From: Myxococcales bacterium
GTDB taxonomy: Bacteria; Myxococcota_A; Polyangia; Haliangiales; Haliangiaceae
Length of the DNA stretch: 64,000 nt
Reading direction: 5' to 3'
NCBI GenBank assembly: GCA_016706545.1
Contig: JADJJK010000019.1
Span: forward strand, 62,001 to 126,000
Position numbers and translations under genes: made by a program. Position 1 is the first letter of the stretch; each line of letters opens with the position of its first letter. The notes beneath the pieces are model-generated. The model did not search any database, had not been told where the DNA came from, and saw only the letters and a list, made by a program, of their open reading frames with translations. Of this stretch, positions 28,701 to 37,507 are shown piece after piece.

Positions 28701-31700
28701 AACCCGCGCGCCGCGGTGGACACGCTGGCCGAGGCCGCGCGCCTGCCCTTCGACGAGGCCGGCCGGCGCCAGCTCCGCATGCGCGCCGCGCAGCTCGCGG
28801 CCTCCGACCTTGGCGATCGCGCCACCGCCATCGACATGTACCGCAACGTCCTGGCCTTCGCCCCGCGCGACGGCGAGGTCATCGAGCGGCTGGCCGAGCT
28901 CCTGGCCATGGAAGACCGCGTCCCGGAGATGCTCGGCCTGCGCAAGCTGCAGCTCGACATCGAGACCGATCCGGAGCGCAAGCTGCAGCTCCGCCTGGAG
29001 ATCGCCAGCCTGGTCGGCGTGCTCGAGGAGCGCGGCGGTCGCCTGGAGGCGCTGCTGGCGAACCTCGAAGATCGCCCCGGCCACGAGGCCTCGGTCGACT
29101 CGGTGTCGCAGCTGCTGTCGGCCAAGGGCCAGCACGCGGCGCTCGCAGATCTGCTGGAGAAGCAAGCCCAGCGCCTCGAGCCCACCGAGCCGGCGCGCGC
29201 CGCCCGGCTGTGGGCGCAGTTCGCCGGCATCACCGAGCGGGACACCCGCGAGCCCGAGCGCGCCATCGCCGGTCACCGCCGGGTGGTCGCGCTGGTGCCC
29301 ACGCCGGACTCGCTGCGCGCCCTGGCGCGCCTGAACCTCGAGCGCAGCCAGCCCAACCAGGCGGTGCCGTGGCTCGAGAGCTTGCTCGGCGCCGTGCCCG
29401 TCGGCGAGCGCATGGCCGTCGTATCCCAGCTCGCCCGCGCGCACCTGTCCGCGCAGCACCCGGAGCGCGCGATCTCGGCGATCGAGAGCAACCTGACCGA
29501 CAAGGAGCCCGCCATCGACCTGCGCGTGATGCTGGCCGAGCTGTATCGCACCAGCGAGCAGTGGGAGCCGCTGGCGCGCCACCTGACCCGCAGCTTGCCG
29601 CTCTTGCGCGAAGACAAGCGCGCCCGCGAGTTCGCCCGCGAGGCCTCGGCGATCTACCTCAAGCTGGGGCAGCCCGCCAAGGCGATCCCCGCGCTCGAGA
29701 CCGCGCTCGCGCTCGACCCCACCGACCGCGATCTGCGCACCCAGCTCGCCATCGGCCAGCGGGTGGCCGGCAAGCTGCCAGAGGCGCGCGCCGCGCTGGC
29801 TGAGCTGATCGCCGACTTCGGCCGGCGCCGCTCGCCGGAGCGCGCGATCTTGCACGTGGAGCTGGCGCGGGTGGCCCAGGCCGAGGGCAAGCTCGACGAG
29901 GCCATGATCGAGCTCGAGCAGGCGTCCAAGATGGACGTCAACAACGCGCTGGTGATCAAGGAGCTCGCGGAGCTGGCTCGCCAGTCGGGGCAGCTCGACA
30001 AGGCCGAGCGCACCTACAAGGGCCTCTTGCTGGTGGTCCGGCGGCAGCCGCCCGGCGACGACGAGAACGCGGTGGGCCAGAGCGAGGTGCTCTTCGAGCT
30101 GCACAAGCTGGCGGCGCAGCGCGGCGACAACGTGCAAGCCAAGGAGCAGCTCGAGAGCGCCATGGACGCCGCCGTGCAGTCGGACGCCGAGGTCCGGCGG
30201 CTGCGGCGCAGCCTGCTGGCGCATGACGCCGGCGCCACCTTGCTCCATGTGCTGGAGCAGCGGCTCAAGCTCTCTCCGGAGCCGGCGAGCCAGGCTCGCC
30301 TGCTCTCGGACATGGCCGAGGTGCTGGACACCTCGCTTGGCCGCACCGAGGACGCGATGGCCGCCATGCTGCGCGCCCTCAACATCGTGCCGTCGCGCGT
30401 GGAGATGTACACGCGCACGCGCCAGCTCGCCAAGCGCACGGGCCAGACCCGCAAGTTCGTGGAGACGGTGGAGACCATCGTCGACCGCCTGCGGCGCAAG
30501 GACGATCCGCCGCTGATCGCCGACCTGCTCATGCTGGCCGGTGACGCGCTGGAGCACGACGCTGGGGATCCGCGCGGCGCCGCGGCGCTGTACCGCCGCG
30601 TCGAGATGCTGGGCGAGAAGCTCGCCGAGGCGTTCTACGCCCAGGCCCGCATCGCCGCCGCGCAAGGCGACGTCGATGAGCAGGCGCGCACGCTCGACAA
30701 GATGCTGGAGCTGGCCGGCCCCGACAACCGGGACCCCTCGCCGGCGCAGATCGACGCGCTGTACCGGCTGGCCGAGATCTTCGTCTCCACGGACAACCGG
30801 CGCCGGCAAGGCGTGGACTTGCTCGACCGCGCCTTCGCCGCCGAGCCCCGCTGGGCCCAGGCCAGCCGCATCTTGCGGCAGGCGGCGGCCGCCGACGCGC
30901 GCGACGAGCGCATCATGGGCATGTACGAGCGGGTGGCGAGGGCCGGCGGAGATCCGGAGATCCTGCTCGACTTCCTCGAGCGGCGGGCCAGCACCACCGA
31001 GGCCACCGCGGAGCAGATCCGCGAGGCCGTGCAGTGCGCCTCCGACACCGGCCACGACGATCGCATCGAGCCGCTGCTGGTCCGCGCGGTGACCGTGGCG
31101 CGCGACAGCGTCGATGGCGCCGGCGCGGCGCCGTGGGCCGTGCTGCAGCTCGCCGAGCGGCGCCTGCAGCAGGGCGAGCTGCGGCTCGCGCGCGACCTGA
31201 CCTACGAGATCGCCGCCGTGGCCGACGCCGCCGCGGTGGATGGCCTGGCGATGCGCATCGCCACCCGGGCCATGGCCAACGGCGAGCCGCGGCTGGCCGC
31301 CGACATCTACGAGTTCCTGCGCGAGCGCAACCCCGCCGAGCGCGCCGTGTGGCAGCCGCTGATCGCGATCTACCGCGAGCTGCGCGATGGGGATCGCCTG
31401 TCCAGCGTGCTGTCGTCGACCCTGCCGCACCTGACCACGCCGGCTGAGCGCAACGCCCTGCGCATCGACCAGGCGCGGTTCCTCATCGAGCACCTGCAGC
31501 GCCCGCACGACGCGCTGGACGTCCTGCGCGAGGCCATGTCCGAGGACGCTGACGACACCGACGTCGCCAAGCTGTTCGAGGACACGCTGCGCTCGCTGGG
31601 CGACGAGGACGCGATCACCGAGTTCCTGTGGACCCGCTTTGACGACGCGCAGCGCCGCGGCCACCGCCAGACCACGGTGGAGGTCGCGCTGCGCCTGGGT

Positions 31701-33482
31701 GACCTGCTGGAGCGCGCCCAGTCGCCCGACACCGCGCGCGTCTACCGCGCCGCGTTGATCGTGGCGCCGGACGACCGCGAGATCTTGCGCCGCGTGGTGG
31801 CGCACCTGAGCCCCGACGACGACGCGCGCGAGACCGCGGTGCTGATGGAGCGCCTGCTCTCGGTGGAGACCGAGGAGCACGCGCCCAAGCTGGCGTGGAA
31901 GCTGGCCAGCGCCTGGGAGGCGGCCGGTGACTTCCGCGCAGTGCAGCGCACCCTGGAGCTGGCGTACCGCGCCGCGCCCAACGACGAGGCCGTCCATGAC
32001 CGGCTGGAGAAGTGGTACCGCGACCGCCACCTGTGGGCCGAGCTCGCGGAGCTGATGATCCGCGACGCGGAGCGCATGGGCACCCGCTCTGCGCTCCTGC
32101 GCCTGCGCGAGGCGGCCACGGTGTACGCCAACCAGCTCGCCCAGCCGCGCAAGGCCGCCGAGGTCATCGGCATCGCCCTGGCGCGCACGCCCGGCTCCAT
32201 CGAGCTCATCACCGAGCAGGCCAACGCCCTGGCCTCCGCTGGCGATCTCGAGGCCGCGCAGCAGGCCATCGGCCACGCCCTGGCCGATCTGCAAGGCGCG
32301 CCGCGGGTCTCGATGCTGATGTTGCGAGCGGGCTTCCGCCAGCAGCTCGGCGACGAGGCGCACTCCGTGGAGGACCTGGAGGAGGCGTGCGGCCTCGAGC
32401 CCGAGCGCGTGCGCGACGTCCTGACGCTGGCGCTCGAGCGCTGGCGGTCGCGCGCCAGCGCCGCGGGTGCCCGCGACGCCGAGCGCACCGCCACCTTGCG
32501 CCTGGCCCAGCTCAAGCTGCAGAGCGGCCAGACCGAGGCCGGACGAAATCTGCTGGTGACCTGGATCGAGCGCGAGCCAAGCGACCCCGAGCCGCTGGTG
32601 CTCTTGTGCGAGATCGACGAGTCCATCTCGCACTGGGACGGCGTCATCGCGGGCGCCACCCGGCTCGCCTATGTCTCCACCGGCGAGAGCCAGGTCAAGG
32701 CGTCGCTGCGCGCCGCCAACGCCGCGGCCAACGCCGGCCGTCCGCAGGACGCCCTGGAGGTGCTCGAGCTGGTGCATGGCCAGCAGCCCGACGCCGAGGA
32801 GGTCCGCGTCAAGCTGCGCGAGATGTACGAGGCCTCCGGGAGCTTCCGCGAGCTGGCCGGCGTGCTCATCGCTGACGCTGATCACGGCAGCGATCCTGAG
32901 CAGCGCTTCGCCAACTACCGGCGCGCCGCCGAGCTGTACCTGTACCAGCTCGAGGACGCGGCCTCCGCCACCACGCCGGCGCAGAAGGCGCTGGAGCTGC
33001 GGCCCGAGGATCACGCGGTGCTCATGCTCAACGTCGACGTGCTCATCGCCTCCGGCCAGCCGGAGGTGGCGGCGCGCACGCTCGAGGCCGCCATCGCCGC
33101 CCAGAAGAAGCGCAGCCCGGAGCTCGCGGTGCTGCAGCAGCGGATGGGCCGCGTGTGCGCGGCGCAAGGAGACCGCGACGGCCAGATCGCCTGGCTCAAG
33201 AAGGCCTTCGATGTGGATCGCAAGAACCCAGAGGTCGCCGCCGAGCTGGCGCAGCTCGCCACCGAGATCGGCGACTACGAGCTGGCGCTCAAGCCGCTGC
33301 GCGCGATCAGCCTCATGGACAACCCGCTGCCGGTGACCCGACCGATGGCGCTGCTGTGGGAGGCCAAGATCGAGAACGCCCGCGGCAACCGCGCCAAGGC
33401 CGAGCTGTGGGCCAAGAAGGCGCTGCGCGAAGACCCTGCGTTCGAAGAGGCGCAGCAGTTCCTCGCCGAGCTCGGCTCCTGA
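25746..33482 (+). CDS. Giant tetratricopeptide-repeat protein, 2,578 aa
   Basis: ATG 25746 (MADLSHLQEAARAV) is preferred because the upstream in-frame extension to 25674 is arginine/proline-rich and not helix-like; no clear ribosome site precedes either. The product is almost entirely paired antiparallel helices of 34-36 residues with TPR-type positions (for example W-x-L, A-x4-LYRRVEML, P-D-D at turns). It has no signal peptide or membrane helix. Such solenoids are protein-interaction scaffolds; very long TPR proteins are common in Myxococcota, but the partner is unknown. The stop codon is separated by one base from the ATG of the downstream crotonase-fold gene, so the two are translated from one transcript. 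The gene is intact despite its size, which argues for selection on the full length. Confidence 0.92.
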   Translation: MADLSHLQEAARAVRQAPHAVSAWHEVEALAAQLDRPDDMVTLYGEVLRDSLQPEIAEMIGDRASSFCDEWFGDDPSIIERLLHRVLELAPGSESALQRLSVIYTTAERWTDLLSLYDRALGVAKDKTQRLRVLREAAQLAKDVANQPEKAIGYLQQLLPIVPDDVQVSQSLERLLERHERWPELIALWESRLDRESKRDRERSRGRIAACWLDNMRDPGRALAAIKPLLAEAEDDRESCSLLERVIEAPGVTKPVRDGAIELLRAHYDATARPREFIRVIERVIALDPTGSRALREEAGARLADLEDVIGAMGHYAALLALVPESTVVEEKLRTLAQRANQHERYADGVVAAARASADPTRKVALLAEAGRTRLEVLHDAEAAIRTLQEAQQVTDADAAEQIAVNRRLAELYARAGRLPERLSTLERLAQVEPSDTARSNILGEAAKLAESLGETDRALSLWERRMVADPSDLSGLDARISLLENQNRWDDLVAALEARAAKHSSSAQKRADLVRVALVHHHQRGDLAAAISAWQRVVADSPDDAEAVMALSALLADTSRWQEMANLLDGTSTRDTARTVARLVRLGDALRLHLDEPARALAAYRGAIAVDPKSSAARTGLLALLQIEQTRRDASDALAQAYRQNQDATGVLSLLDARLADAADDRTRLALLREAATLRLEQQQDPKGALADLVRAFPMAPRDQVVEAQLHELAAATGEHHTVAMAYLSAIAALGDDPREATRLRLAYADLTAKHLQDPQNAAAAYVDVASADPSNRRVALAVAELCGGLGRWDEAATAMVRYCANRERYDDELMEILDRHALARQEHPAFIAALTHATDSFKLVGPVASQFHYRLAQLHRDQRHEPGAAIIELRRALERGGDRYAWLTELVALERSQGTSRPLLDALRRLAELDVNDLDLLVEAGDTASRLGDRPPAIAILGQVLARAAVAWRGGSSLRSSRPIDAVARWAVDGLVELHRAAGNPRAAVDTLAEAARLPFDEAGRRQLRMRAAQLAASDLGDRATAIDMYRNVLAFAPRDGEVIERLAELLAMEDRVPEMLGLRKLQLDIETDPERKLQLRLEIASLVGVLEERGGRLEALLANLEDRPGHEASVDSVSQLLSAKGQHAALADLLEKQAQRLEPTEPARAARLWAQFAGITERDTREPERAIAGHRRVVALVPTPDSLRALARLNLERSQPNQAVPWLESLLGAVPVGERMAVVSQLARAHLSAQHPERAISAIESNLTDKEPAIDLRVMLAELYRTSEQWEPLARHLTRSLPLLREDKRAREFAREASAIYLKLGQPAKAIPALETALALDPTDRDLRTQLAIGQRVAGKLPEARAALAELIADFGRRRSPERAILHVELARVAQAEGKLDEAMIELEQASKMDVNNALVIKELAELARQSGQLDKAERTYKGLLLVVRRQPPGDDENAVGQSEVLFELHKLAAQRGDNVQAKEQLESAMDAAVQSDAEVRRLRRSLLAHDAGATLLHVLEQRLKLSPEPASQARLLSDMAEVLDTSLGRTEDAMAAMLRALNIVPSRVEMYTRTRQLAKRTGQTRKFVETVETIVDRLRRKDDPPLIADLLMLAGDALEHDAGDPRGAAALYRRVEMLGEKLAEAFYAQARIAAAQGDVDEQARTLDKMLELAGPDNRDPSPAQIDALYRLAEIFVSTDNRRRQGVDLLDRAFAAEPRWAQASRILRQAAAADARDERIMGMYERVARAGGDPEILLDFLERRASTTEATAEQIREAVQCASDTGHDDRIEPLLVRAVTVARDSVDGAGAAPWAVLQLAERRLQQGELRLARDLTYEIAAVADAAAVDGLAMRIATRAMANGEPRLAADIYEFLRERNPAERAVWQPLIAIYRELRDGDRLSSVLSSTLPHLTTPAERNALRIDQARFLIEHLQRPHDALDVLREAMSEDADDTDVAKLFEDTLRSLGDEDAITEFLWTRFDDAQRRGHRQTTVEVALRLGDLLERAQSPDTARVYRAALIVAPDDREILRRVVAHLSPDDDARETAVLMERLLSVETEEHAPKLAWKLASAWEAAGDFRAVQRTLELAYRAAPNDEAVHDRLEKWYRDRHLWAELAELMIRDAERMGTRSALLRLREAATVYANQLAQPRKAAEVIGIALARTPGSIELITEQANALASAGDLEAAQQAIGHALADLQGAPRVSMLMLRAGFRQQLGDEAHSVEDLEEACGLEPERVRDVLTLALERWRSRASAAGARDAERTATLRLAQLKLQSGQTEAGRNLLVTWIEREPSDPEPLVLLCEIDESISHWDGVIAGATRLAYVSTGESQVKASLRAANAAANAGRPQDALEVLELVHGQQPDAEEVRVKLREMYEASGSFRELAGVLIADADHGSDPEQRFANYRRAAELYLYQLEDAASATTPAQKALELRPEDHAVLMLNVDVLIASGQPEVAARTLEAAIAAQKKRSPELAVLQQRMGRVCAAQGDRDGQIAWLKKAFDVDRKNPEVAAELAQLATEIGDYELALKPLRAISLMDNPLPVTRPMALLWEAKIENARGNRAKAELWAKKALREDPAFEEAQQFLAELGS

Positions 33483-33483
33483 G

Positions 33484-34413
33484 ATGACCGAGGCCAAAGG
33501 CAGCAGCGAGCCCGGCGACGCCACGGCTCCCGGCGCCGGCGCCGCGGCTGGCGTCGACGGCGCCTCGGGCGACGCAGGCGCGTCTGGCGCCTCGGGCGCC
33601 AGACGCGCTCCCTCTGGCCCTGGCCCCGCGGTCACGTACGCCTCGGCCGCCGCGACCGGCGAGGCCATCGGCGTCATCACGCTGCGGCGGCCTGACAACC
33701 GCAACAGCATGACGGCGGAGCTGCTGACCGCCTTCGCCCAGGCCTCGGCCGCGGCGCGCGCGGATCGCGACGCCCGCTGCATCGTCATCACCGGCACCGG
33801 CGCCTGCTTCTCCGCCGGCGCGGACTTCCGCGCCATGGTGCAGCAGCCCGGCGCTGGCCCGCTGCCGCACCAGCGCTCGTATGCCATGTACGAGCCGTTC
33901 CTGTCCGTGCTCGACCTCGAGGTGCCGGTCATCGGCGCGCTCAACGGCCACGCAGTCGGCGGCGGCTTTGGGCTGGCGCTCTTGTGCGATCTGCGGATCG
34001 CCGCGCTGGAGGCGCGCTACGGCGCGAACTTCACGCGGCTCGGCCTGCATCCCGGCATGGCGATCACCTACCTGCTGCCCCGGCTGGTCGGCGCCTCGGC
34101 CGCCGCGGAGCTGCTCTACACCGGCCGCCTCATCGATGGCGCCGAGGCGCTCCGGCTTGGCCTCCTGTCGCGCGCCGTGCCCGCCGCGGAGGTCTTGCCG
34201 GTGGCCATGCAGCTCGCCCGGCAGATCGCGGCCAACGCGCCGCTGGCGGTGCGCCTGACCAAGCGCACCCTGCGCCGCAGCCTGGAGTGGGATCCGCGCG
34301 ACGCGGCCTTGTACGAGGCGCTGGTGCAGGCCGAGACCCTCGCCACCGAAGACGCCGCGCACGGCATCGACTCCTTGCTGCGCAAGGAGCTCCCCGTGTT
34401 CACCGGCAAGTAG
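33484..34413 (+). CDS. Enoyl-CoA hydratase/isomerase (crotonase) family protein, catalytic glutamates missing
   Basis: The crotonase fold begins around residue 60 (IGVITLRRPDNRNSM) after a low-complexity Gly/Ala/Ser leader. The oxyanion-hole regions are present (GTGACFSAGADF and NGHAVGGGFGLALLCDL), so CoA-thioester binding is likely. The two glutamates that hydrate enoyl-CoA in the rat enzyme (Glu144 in GGGCE, Glu164 in LPE) correspond here to Gly in GGGFG and Phe in ANFTRLGL. A classical hydratase reaction is therefore doubtful; isomerase, hydrolase or decarboxylase-like activity within the superfamily is possible. The ATG lies one base after the TPR stop, which implies coupling. It converges on serC. 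Confidence 0.88.
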   Translation: MTEAKGSSEPGDATAPGAGAAAGVDGASGDAGASGASGARRAPSGPGPAVTYASAAATGEAIGVITLRRPDNRNSMTAELLTAFAQASAAARADRDARCIVITGTGACFSAGADFRAMVQQPGAGPLPHQRSYAMYEPFLSVLDLEVPVIGALNGHAVGGGFGLALLCDLRIAALEARYGANFTRLGLHPGMAITYLLPRLVGASAAAELLYTGRLIDGAEALRLGLLSRAVPAAEVLPVAMQLARQIAANAPLAVRLTKRTLRRSLEWDPRDAALYEALVQAETLATEDAAHGIDSLLRKELPVFTGK

Positions 34414-34425
34414 CGCTACGCGCTA
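34411..34425. terminator. Perfect hairpin spanning the two convergent stop codons
   Basis: TAGCGC-TAC-GCGCTA is a 6-bp perfect stem with a 3-base loop. Its left end is the crotonase TAG stop (34411-34413) and its right end is the serC stop read on the minus strand (34423-34425). It could act as a compact bidirectional terminator, although no T tract flanks it. Confidence 0.5.
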
Positions 34426-35499
34426 GCTGCCGCGCTCGACGTCCGACAACGTCTGCACCAGCCGCTCCACCCCGTGCAGCGGGAAGGCGTTGTAGATGCT
34501 GGCGCGCATGCCGCCCACGCTGCGGTGGCCGCGCAGGCCGCTCATGCCACGGGCCTCTGCCAGCTCGAGCAACCGCTCTTCGTGCGCCGCGGAGGCGCCC
34601 CGAAACGTCACGTTCATGGCGGAGCGGCTACCTGGCTGCGCGTGCGCGCGCCAGAGCTGGCTCTGATCCAGGAAGCCGTACAGCAGGTCGGCCTTGGCGC
34701 GGTTGCGCCGCTCCATCTCCGCCAGGCCGCCCTCGCGGAGGATCCACTCCATCACCTCGGCGATGACATACACGCCAAACGTGTTGGGCGTGTTGTGCAT
34801 CGAGCGCTCTCGCTCGTACGTCCGGTACTGAGACAGCGGCGGCAGATCCTTGTGGCCAGTGGCGATGAGAGCTCGCCGCGCGATCACCAGCGTGACGCCC
34901 GGCGGGCCCAGGTTCTTCTGCGCCGAGGCGTAGATGAGCCCGTACTTGCGGATGTCGATCGGACGCGAGAACAGGTCCGACGAGGCATCGCAGATCAGCG
35001 GAACACCCGCGGGCGCAGCCGGCTCGGTAGCCCACTGCGTTCCGTAGATGGTGTTGTTGCTGGTGAAGTGGACGTAGCGCGGCGCGGCTGACCACTCGCA
35101 CGACGTGGGGATCGTGGAGAAGTTCGAGGCCTGGGCCGAGCAAGCGACGTGCGGCGTGCCGTGCCGTCGCGCTTCCTCGATGGCTTTTCCGGACCAGACC
35201 CCGGTGTGGCAGTAGTCGGCCACGCCGCCATCCAGGAAGTTGGCTGGCACCATGGAGAACTGGACGGTGGCGCCCGAGGTCAGGAACAAGATCGCGTAGT
35301 CGTCAGGGATATCGGCGACCGCGCGCACCCGAGCTTCCGCTCGATCGAGCACGGCGCCGAATTCTTTTCCTCGGTGACTATGCTCGAGGATGCCGATCCC
35401 GGTTCCATCCAGATCCCACAACGCTTGCTGGGAGGCCCGGAGAACCTGATCCGGCAGAACTGCTGGACCTGACGAGAAATTGAGCTTTCGTTCACTCAC
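34423..35499 (-). CDS. serC: Phosphoserine aminotransferase
   Basis: The 358-residue protein has the normal SerC length and order of motifs: the FSSGPAVLP N-terminus, the ILEHSHRGKEF substrate loop, the YVHFTSNNTIYGTQW segment and the PLP lysine at residue 195 in ASAQKNLGPPG. It converts 3-phosphohydroxypyruvate and glutamate to phosphoserine in serine biosynthesis and the related step of pyridoxine synthesis, in the cytoplasm. The start is GTG, overlapping by four bases (GTGA) the stop of the small gene upstream, so translation is coupled. No serA is adjacent, although a 2-hydroxyacid dehydrogenase lies at 57126-58040. Confidence 0.95.
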   Translation of the reverse strand: MSERKLNFSSGPAVLPDQVLRASQQALWDLDGTGIGILEHSHRGKEFGAVLDRAEARVRAVADIPDDYAILFLTSGATVQFSMVPANFLDGGVADYCHTGVWSGKAIEEARRHGTPHVACSAQASNFSTIPTSCEWSAAPRYVHFTSNNTIYGTQWATEPAAPAGVPLICDASSDLFSRPIDIRKYGLIYASAQKNLGPPGVTLVIARRALIATGHKDLPPLSQYRTYERERSMHNTPNTFGVYVIAEVMEWILREGGLAEMERRNRAKADLLYGFLDQSQLWRAHAQPGSRSAMNVTFRGASAAHEERLLELAEARGMSGLRGHRSVGGMRASIYNAFPLHGVERLVQTLSDVERGS

Positions 35500-35771
35500 C
35501 GCCGCGCAGCAAGATCTTCATGGAAGAAGACCGTGATTGCAACGCAATGGAAGGCCTGATCGCTCGACTGGGTGACCACGATCTCCGTCAACTTACATTG
35601 TGGGTTGTTGGTGATCCAATTGGTGACCTTCTCACCAAGCTGCTCTCGGTCCGCCACCATGGTAGCGCTGAAGATCTTGAGCCCGTTGAACTTGAGGTCC
35701 TTGCGGACGGTGATTTGGCCGGTCTGATTGCTGAGGTTCGCGGACATCGGAGTAAGCAATCTAGCAAACAA
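35496..35771 (-). CDS. Small unrecognised protein (83-91 aa) coupled to serC
   Basis: This short gene overlaps the serC start by four bases and has base composition nearer 50% G+C, unlike its neighbours. The TTG at 35771 follows a run of six G closely; ATG 35747 (MSANLSNQTGQ) is the alternative start and lacks a ribosome site. The product ends in a compact pattern (REQLGEKVTNWITNN, KLTEIVVTQSSDQAFHCVAI) that predicts helix-strand-strand and loosely recalls the small Bacillus protein Cse60. That likeness is from memory only. A hairpin immediately upstream may control it. Function unknown; the coupling suggests a role when serC is expressed. Confidence 0.7.
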   Translation of the reverse strand: MFARLLTPMSANLSNQTGQITVRKDLKFNGLKIFSATMVADREQLGEKVTNWITNNPQCKLTEIVVTQSSDQAFHCVAITVFFHEDLAARR

Positions 35772-35775
35772 TTAC

Positions 35776-35803
35776 CCCCCTGGGTAGATTTATACCCGGG
35801 GGC
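35776..35803 (-). promoter_or_regulatory. Hairpin covering the start region of the small gene, beside an AT-rich probable promoter
   Basis: CCCCTGGGTA (35777-35786) and TACCCGGGGG (35793-35802) pair over 10 bp, with one T-G wobble and a 6-base loop. On the minus strand it holds the G run that would be the ribosome site for the TTG start at 35771. Just beyond it, 35803-35845 is AT-rich (contains TATTAT on the minus strand), the best promoter candidate for the small gene-serC transcript. This could be translational control; it is not a recognised riboswitch class. Confidence 0.45.
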
Positions 35804-36042
35804 CACAAAAATTTGAACTTTAGTAATAATACTTAGATACTAGACGTAGGCCTAGCTCCCATTGGGAGCAGATCCCCACCGATATCTCCTAAGAAATCGC
35901 ATGCGAACCTACATATCCATGCAGCAGGAATGGGGAGCATTCTCAGCCGTGACGCGATGCGTTTCGCGCGACTCGCCTTGCAGGTCCAAATGACCGGGGA
36001 CCTTGTCACAAGATCAGTGACCTGACCACTCCAGAGTCTTCC

Positions 36043-36097
36043 CGCGGTCGCAGCTCTGCACGCGGTCGCAGCTCTGCACGCGGTCGCAGGCTCTGCA
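36043..36097. repeat. Three tandem copies of an 18-bp unit
   Basis: CGCGGTCGCAGCTCTGCA is present at 36043-36060 and 36061-36078 and, with one extra G, at 36079-36097. It is non-coding. Confidence 0.85.
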
Positions 36098-36183
36098 CGT
36101 CAGCTTCAGTCAGCTACACGGGCCACCGCGCCGAGCCGACGCTGGGCCGACGCTGGGCCGAACCGACGCTGGGCCGACGCCCC

Positions 36184-36228
36184 CCCTCGCCTCGCCTCGC
36201 CTCGCCTCGCCTCGCCTCGTCTCGTCGA
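36184..36228. repeat. CTCGC pentanucleotide microsatellite
   Basis: About eight copies of a CTCGC/CTCGT five-base unit are found directly after the kinase gene. Pentamer repeats of this kind are prone to length change by slippage. No promoter role is evident. Confidence 0.8.
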
Positions 36229-36241
36229 GGCGCCGGCGGCC

Positions 36242-37498
<1,257 letters not shown>

Positions 37499-37507
37499 TA
37501 GATTCCT

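Larger units (their letters stand above)
35804..36241. other. Intergenic region: AT-rich promoter segment, then three repeat blocks
   Basis: About 440 bases without a supported gene. The left third is AT-rich for this genome and probably holds the promoter of the small gene and serC. The right half is low-complexity. Three perfect or near-perfect copies of CGCGGTCGCAGCTCTGCA lie at 36043-36097. Four or so copies of CCGACGCTGGG lie at about 36136-36181. A run of CTCGC/CCTCG pentamers lies at about 36184-36228, immediately downstream of the kinase stop. Confidence 0.65.

Noticed and set aside
25686..33944. A 2,752-codon open frame on the minus strand, antisense to the TPR gene
   Set aside because: It exists because codon third positions of the plus-strand gene are mostly G/C, which removes stops on the opposite strand. 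The translated sequence is Arg/Gly/Ala-rich without any domain, whereas the plus strand gives clear TPR helices.
36043..36228. Possible CRISPR array
   Set aside because: Units are directly adjacent with no spacers, differ between blocks and have no cas genes nearby.
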